NCBI GenBank assembly: GCA_900769995.1
Contig: CAAGIT010000037.1
Location: 1 to 7,495 of the forward strand
Length of the DNA stretch: 7,495 nucleotides
Reading direction: 5' to 3'
Source of the DNA: an uncultured Oscillospiraceae bacterium
Lineage (GTDB): Bacteria; Bacillota; Clostridia; Oscillospirales; Oscillospiraceae
Shown piece after piece: positions 5,789-7,495 of the stretch. The notes beneath the pieces are model-generated. The model ran no database searches, was not told where the DNA came from, and saw nothing but the letters and a program-made list of their open reading frames with translations. Both the position numbers and the translations under genes were made by a program. Position 1 is the stretch's first letter, and the number at the start of each line of letters is the position of its first letter.

Positions 5789-7384
5789 ATGGACGAATAT
5801 CCGGAATTCATGAAGATGCCCGAAGAACCGAAGCAAGAGAAGGAGCTGCCTCCGATCGGGCAGAAAGAAGAAACGGTGCTGCCGGAAACCGCCGCACCTA
5901 CAGGCTCGATACCTTCTGAAAATTTTGCGCCTTCTTATGCGGAACAGGCGAATGGTTTTTCGCCGGCGCAACCGCAAATGTTTACGAACACTCCTCCGAT
6001 GCAGGAGCCGAATCCGCTGCGTCGACCGGTGCAGGAATCGTATCAGCCGCCGCATGGAAACTATGCCGGATATGGCGGCGCATACAGCGGCGCTCCCGTA
6101 TATTGGACGCAGAATACAGCAGCCCCGTACCGACCGGCCGAACCGAAAAGAGAACAACCCGCAAGAAAGAAAAAAGGCTCGATACACATTGGGACGGCGA
6201 TTGCCTTGATGCTGTGCTGCGCGCTGATTGGCGGTGTGATGGGTGTTGCCGGCGCATTTTTCGGCAACTTCCTGCAAAAGAATGCTAAACCCTCCACTGC
6301 TGTATCAAATACAAATCAGACCGTGATCTATGAGGGAAACCGTGAGATCGCGGAAATTGAAACCGTCCGTGTCGATACGGGAGAACTGCTCAGTGCTGCA
6401 GAGGTCTATGCGCAGAACGTCAATTCGACGGTTGGCATTACGACCTCCATTACGACAAATTACTGGGGCTATCAGACAACCTCTGCTGCCTCCGGTTCGG
6501 GCTTTATCCTGACCGCTGACGGCTATATCCTCACGAACTTCCATGTGATCGAAGCCTCCAATTCCATCACCGTAACGATGTATGACGGAACGGCGTATGA
6601 CGCGCAGTTGGTCGGGTATGACGAGTCGAATGATATTGCGGTCTTAAAGATCGATGCGGAGGGCTTGATCCCCGTTGTTTTGGGCAGCTCGTCAGATATG
6701 AACGTAGGCGACCCTGTGGTTGCCATCGGAAACCCGTTGGGAGAACTGACGTTCTCACTGACACAGGGCGCGATCAGCGCGATCGAACGCGAGGTCACCA
6801 TGTCGAACGGCGTGAGTATGAATCTGATGCAGACAGACTGCGCGATCAATTCCGGCAACTCCGGCGGTGCACTGTTCAATCTTTACGGCGAGGTCATCGG
6901 CATCACCAATGCGAAATATTCTTCAAGCGGTTACAGCTCGCAGGCATCCATTGACAATATTGGATTCGCTATTCCGATCGACTCCGTGCGCTCTATTGTG
7001 GAGAGCTTGATCGAAAAGGGCTATATTTCGAAGCCGTACATTGGCGTGAGTGTGACGGATGTCAGCACAGAGGCGCAAAACTACGGTCTGCCAAAGGGCG
7101 CATCCATTCTCGGCGTTGTGGAGGATAGTCCGGCTGAGAAAGCGGGCTTGCAGAAAAACGATATTATCACTGAGGTCAATGGTACAACGATCGAGAGCAG
7201 GACAGATCTTTCCAAGCTGATAGGAAATTGTACCGTAGGTGATGTCTTGAAACTGAAGGTTTATCGACAAGGAGAGATTCTGACGTTGACCGTTACGGTC
7301 GGAGAGCAGATTCAATCCGGCTTGGACAGCAATACCGAAGAACAGCAAACGAACCAGGGATATGGATATTTTCCTTGGGGATAA
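5789..7384 (+). CDS. htrA: HtrA/DegP-family membrane-anchored serine protease with PDZ domain
   Basis: A 531-residue trypsin-like protease that probably degrades or refolds damaged proteins outside the membrane. Residues 1-128 are a Pro/Gln/Glu/Tyr-rich, low-complexity cytoplasmic tail ending in a basic cluster (REQPARKKK, 121-129). One membrane segment follows at about 133-160, containing adjacent Cys143-Cys144; the basic flank predicts N-inside, C-outside topology. The protease domain runs from about 205 to 405, with triad His252 (LTNFHVI), Asp282 (ESNDIAVLKI) and Ser358 (INSGNSGGAL). Activation-type segments AIGNPLGEL and NIGFAIPID are also visible. A single PDZ domain spans about 415-505 (YIGVSV, then ILGVVEDSPAEKAGLQKNDIITEVNG). 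The C-terminus is a Gln/Asn-rich tail ending in GYGYFPWG. All key residues are present, so it should be active. It has its own promoter with an overlapping palindrome, suggesting regulated, possibly stress-linked expression. The long cytoplasmic tail is common in clostridial HtrA proteins and has no known function. Confidence 0.93.
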   Translation: MDEYPEFMKMPEEPKQEKELPPIGQKEETVLPETAAPTGSIPSENFAPSYAEQANGFSPAQPQMFTNTPPMQEPNPLRRPVQESYQPPHGNYAGYGGAYSGAPVYWTQNTAAPYRPAEPKREQPARKKKGSIHIGTAIALMLCCALIGGVMGVAGAFFGNFLQKNAKPSTAVSNTNQTVIYEGNREIAEIETVRVDTGELLSAAEVYAQNVNSTVGITTSITTNYWGYQTTSAASGSGFILTADGYILTNFHVIEASNSITVTMYDGTAYDAQLVGYDESNDIAVLKIDAEGLIPVVLGSSSDMNVGDPVVAIGNPLGELTFSLTQGAISAIEREVTMSNGVSMNLMQTDCAINSGNSGGALFNLYGEVIGITNAKYSSSGYSSQASIDNIGFAIPIDSVRSIVESLIEKGYISKPYIGVSVTDVSTEAQNYGLPKGASILGVVEDSPAEKAGLQKNDIITEVNGTTIESRTDLSKLIGNCTVGDVLKLKVYRQGEILTLTVTVGEQIQSGLDSNTEEQQTNQGYGYFPWG

Positions 7385-7495
7385 GTGAATGAAAAGAGGA
7401 ACCCCTACTCACAGGGTGTAAACGCTAATATAAAAGTGAGCCACTTAGCAGAGAAACGCTCATGAATTATTGAGCCACCGGAACAAGCTCGCTAT
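7385..7495. other. Terminal non-coding segment, possible insertion sequence end
   Basis: No gene is supported in these 111 bases. The longest start-to-stop stretches are very short (for example GTG 7385 to TGA, 26 codons, with no ribosome binding site). No convincing terminator for htrA is present; only a four-base CCCT/AGGG dyad occurs near 7403-7416. The second half carries the direct repeats listed separately. Confidence 0.5.
7421..7478. repeat. Two-copy imperfect direct repeat, 34-bp period
   Basis: Two 24-base units, 7421-7444 and 7455-7478, both start with AACGCT and end with TGAGCCAC, with about 18 of 24 positions identical and a divergent A/T-rich middle. Fixed spacing with conserved ends looks like tandem protein-binding sites. 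Such multiple repeats near a terminus are characteristic of IS21-like insertion sequences, whose Mu-like transposase binds them. No transposase gene is reached before the window ends, so the assignment is inference. Confidence 0.5.

Noticed and set aside
5726..6277. 183-codon minus-strand open frame over the start of htrA
   Set aside because: It is rich in Arg, His and Phe, as expected for a shadow of the Pro/Gln-rich htrA tail, and runs into the htrA leader without plausible signals.
7401..7417. Terminator after htrA
   Set aside because: Only a four-base stem (CCCT/AGGG) and no T run follow it.
7421..7478. CRISPR array
   Set aside because: Only two imperfect units with mismatches in the middle and just 10 bases between them; no array structure and no cas genes.

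Overview
The window reads as a fragment of a Gram-positive gut anaerobe in the Clostridia (Oscillospiraceae/Ruminococcaceae-like). This rests on protein style: a Clostridia-type paired radical SAM protein and DUF2344 protein, a bile-salt-hydrolase-family enzyme, and a membrane-anchored HtrA with a long Pro/Gln-rich cytoplasmic tail. The bile salt hydrolase fits an animal intestinal habitat. Genus and species cannot be assigned by reading alone. All six genes lie on the + strand and coding density is high.

Layout. Bases 1-19 are not genomic: they match the 3' end of the Illumina TruSeq read-2 adapter, so the window starts at an untrimmed contig end. From base 20 to 2011 are two nucleotide-sugar genes: ugd, truncated at its 5' end by the contig edge, and rfbA/rmlA. 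They supply UDP-glucuronate and dTDP-glucose for surface polysaccharide. The rfbA stop overlaps (ATGA) the start of a 611-residue TIGR03960-type radical SAM protein. That gene overlaps by 8 bases the DUF2344/TIGR03936 'radical SAM-linked' gene. The four genes look like one co-transcribed unit, closed by a strong GC hairpin at 4498-4528.

Downstream are two genes that look independently expressed. The first is a choloylglycine hydrolase/bile salt hydrolase (4601-5575). It keeps its N-terminal nucleophile and four other active-site residues but has Ser where the family's oxyanion-hole Asn is expected. The second is a trypsin-like HtrA serine protease with one PDZ domain (5789-7384), preceded by a readable sigma-A-type promoter. 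A 7+7 bp palindrome straddles the -10 box of that promoter and is a candidate operator.

The last ~110 bases have no gene. They hold an imperfect direct repeat with a 34-bp period (AACGCT...TGAGCCAC, twice), which resembles the repeated transposase-binding sites at the ends of some insertion sequences, especially IS21-like. If so, the contig probably broke at a multicopy mobile element.

I did not find a clearly new multi-gene system. The points most worth following are the uncharacterised radical SAM/DUF2344 pair with its second C-terminal CxxxCxxC cluster, the Asn-to-Ser change in the bile salt hydrolase, the palindrome over the htrA promoter, and the terminal repeats.
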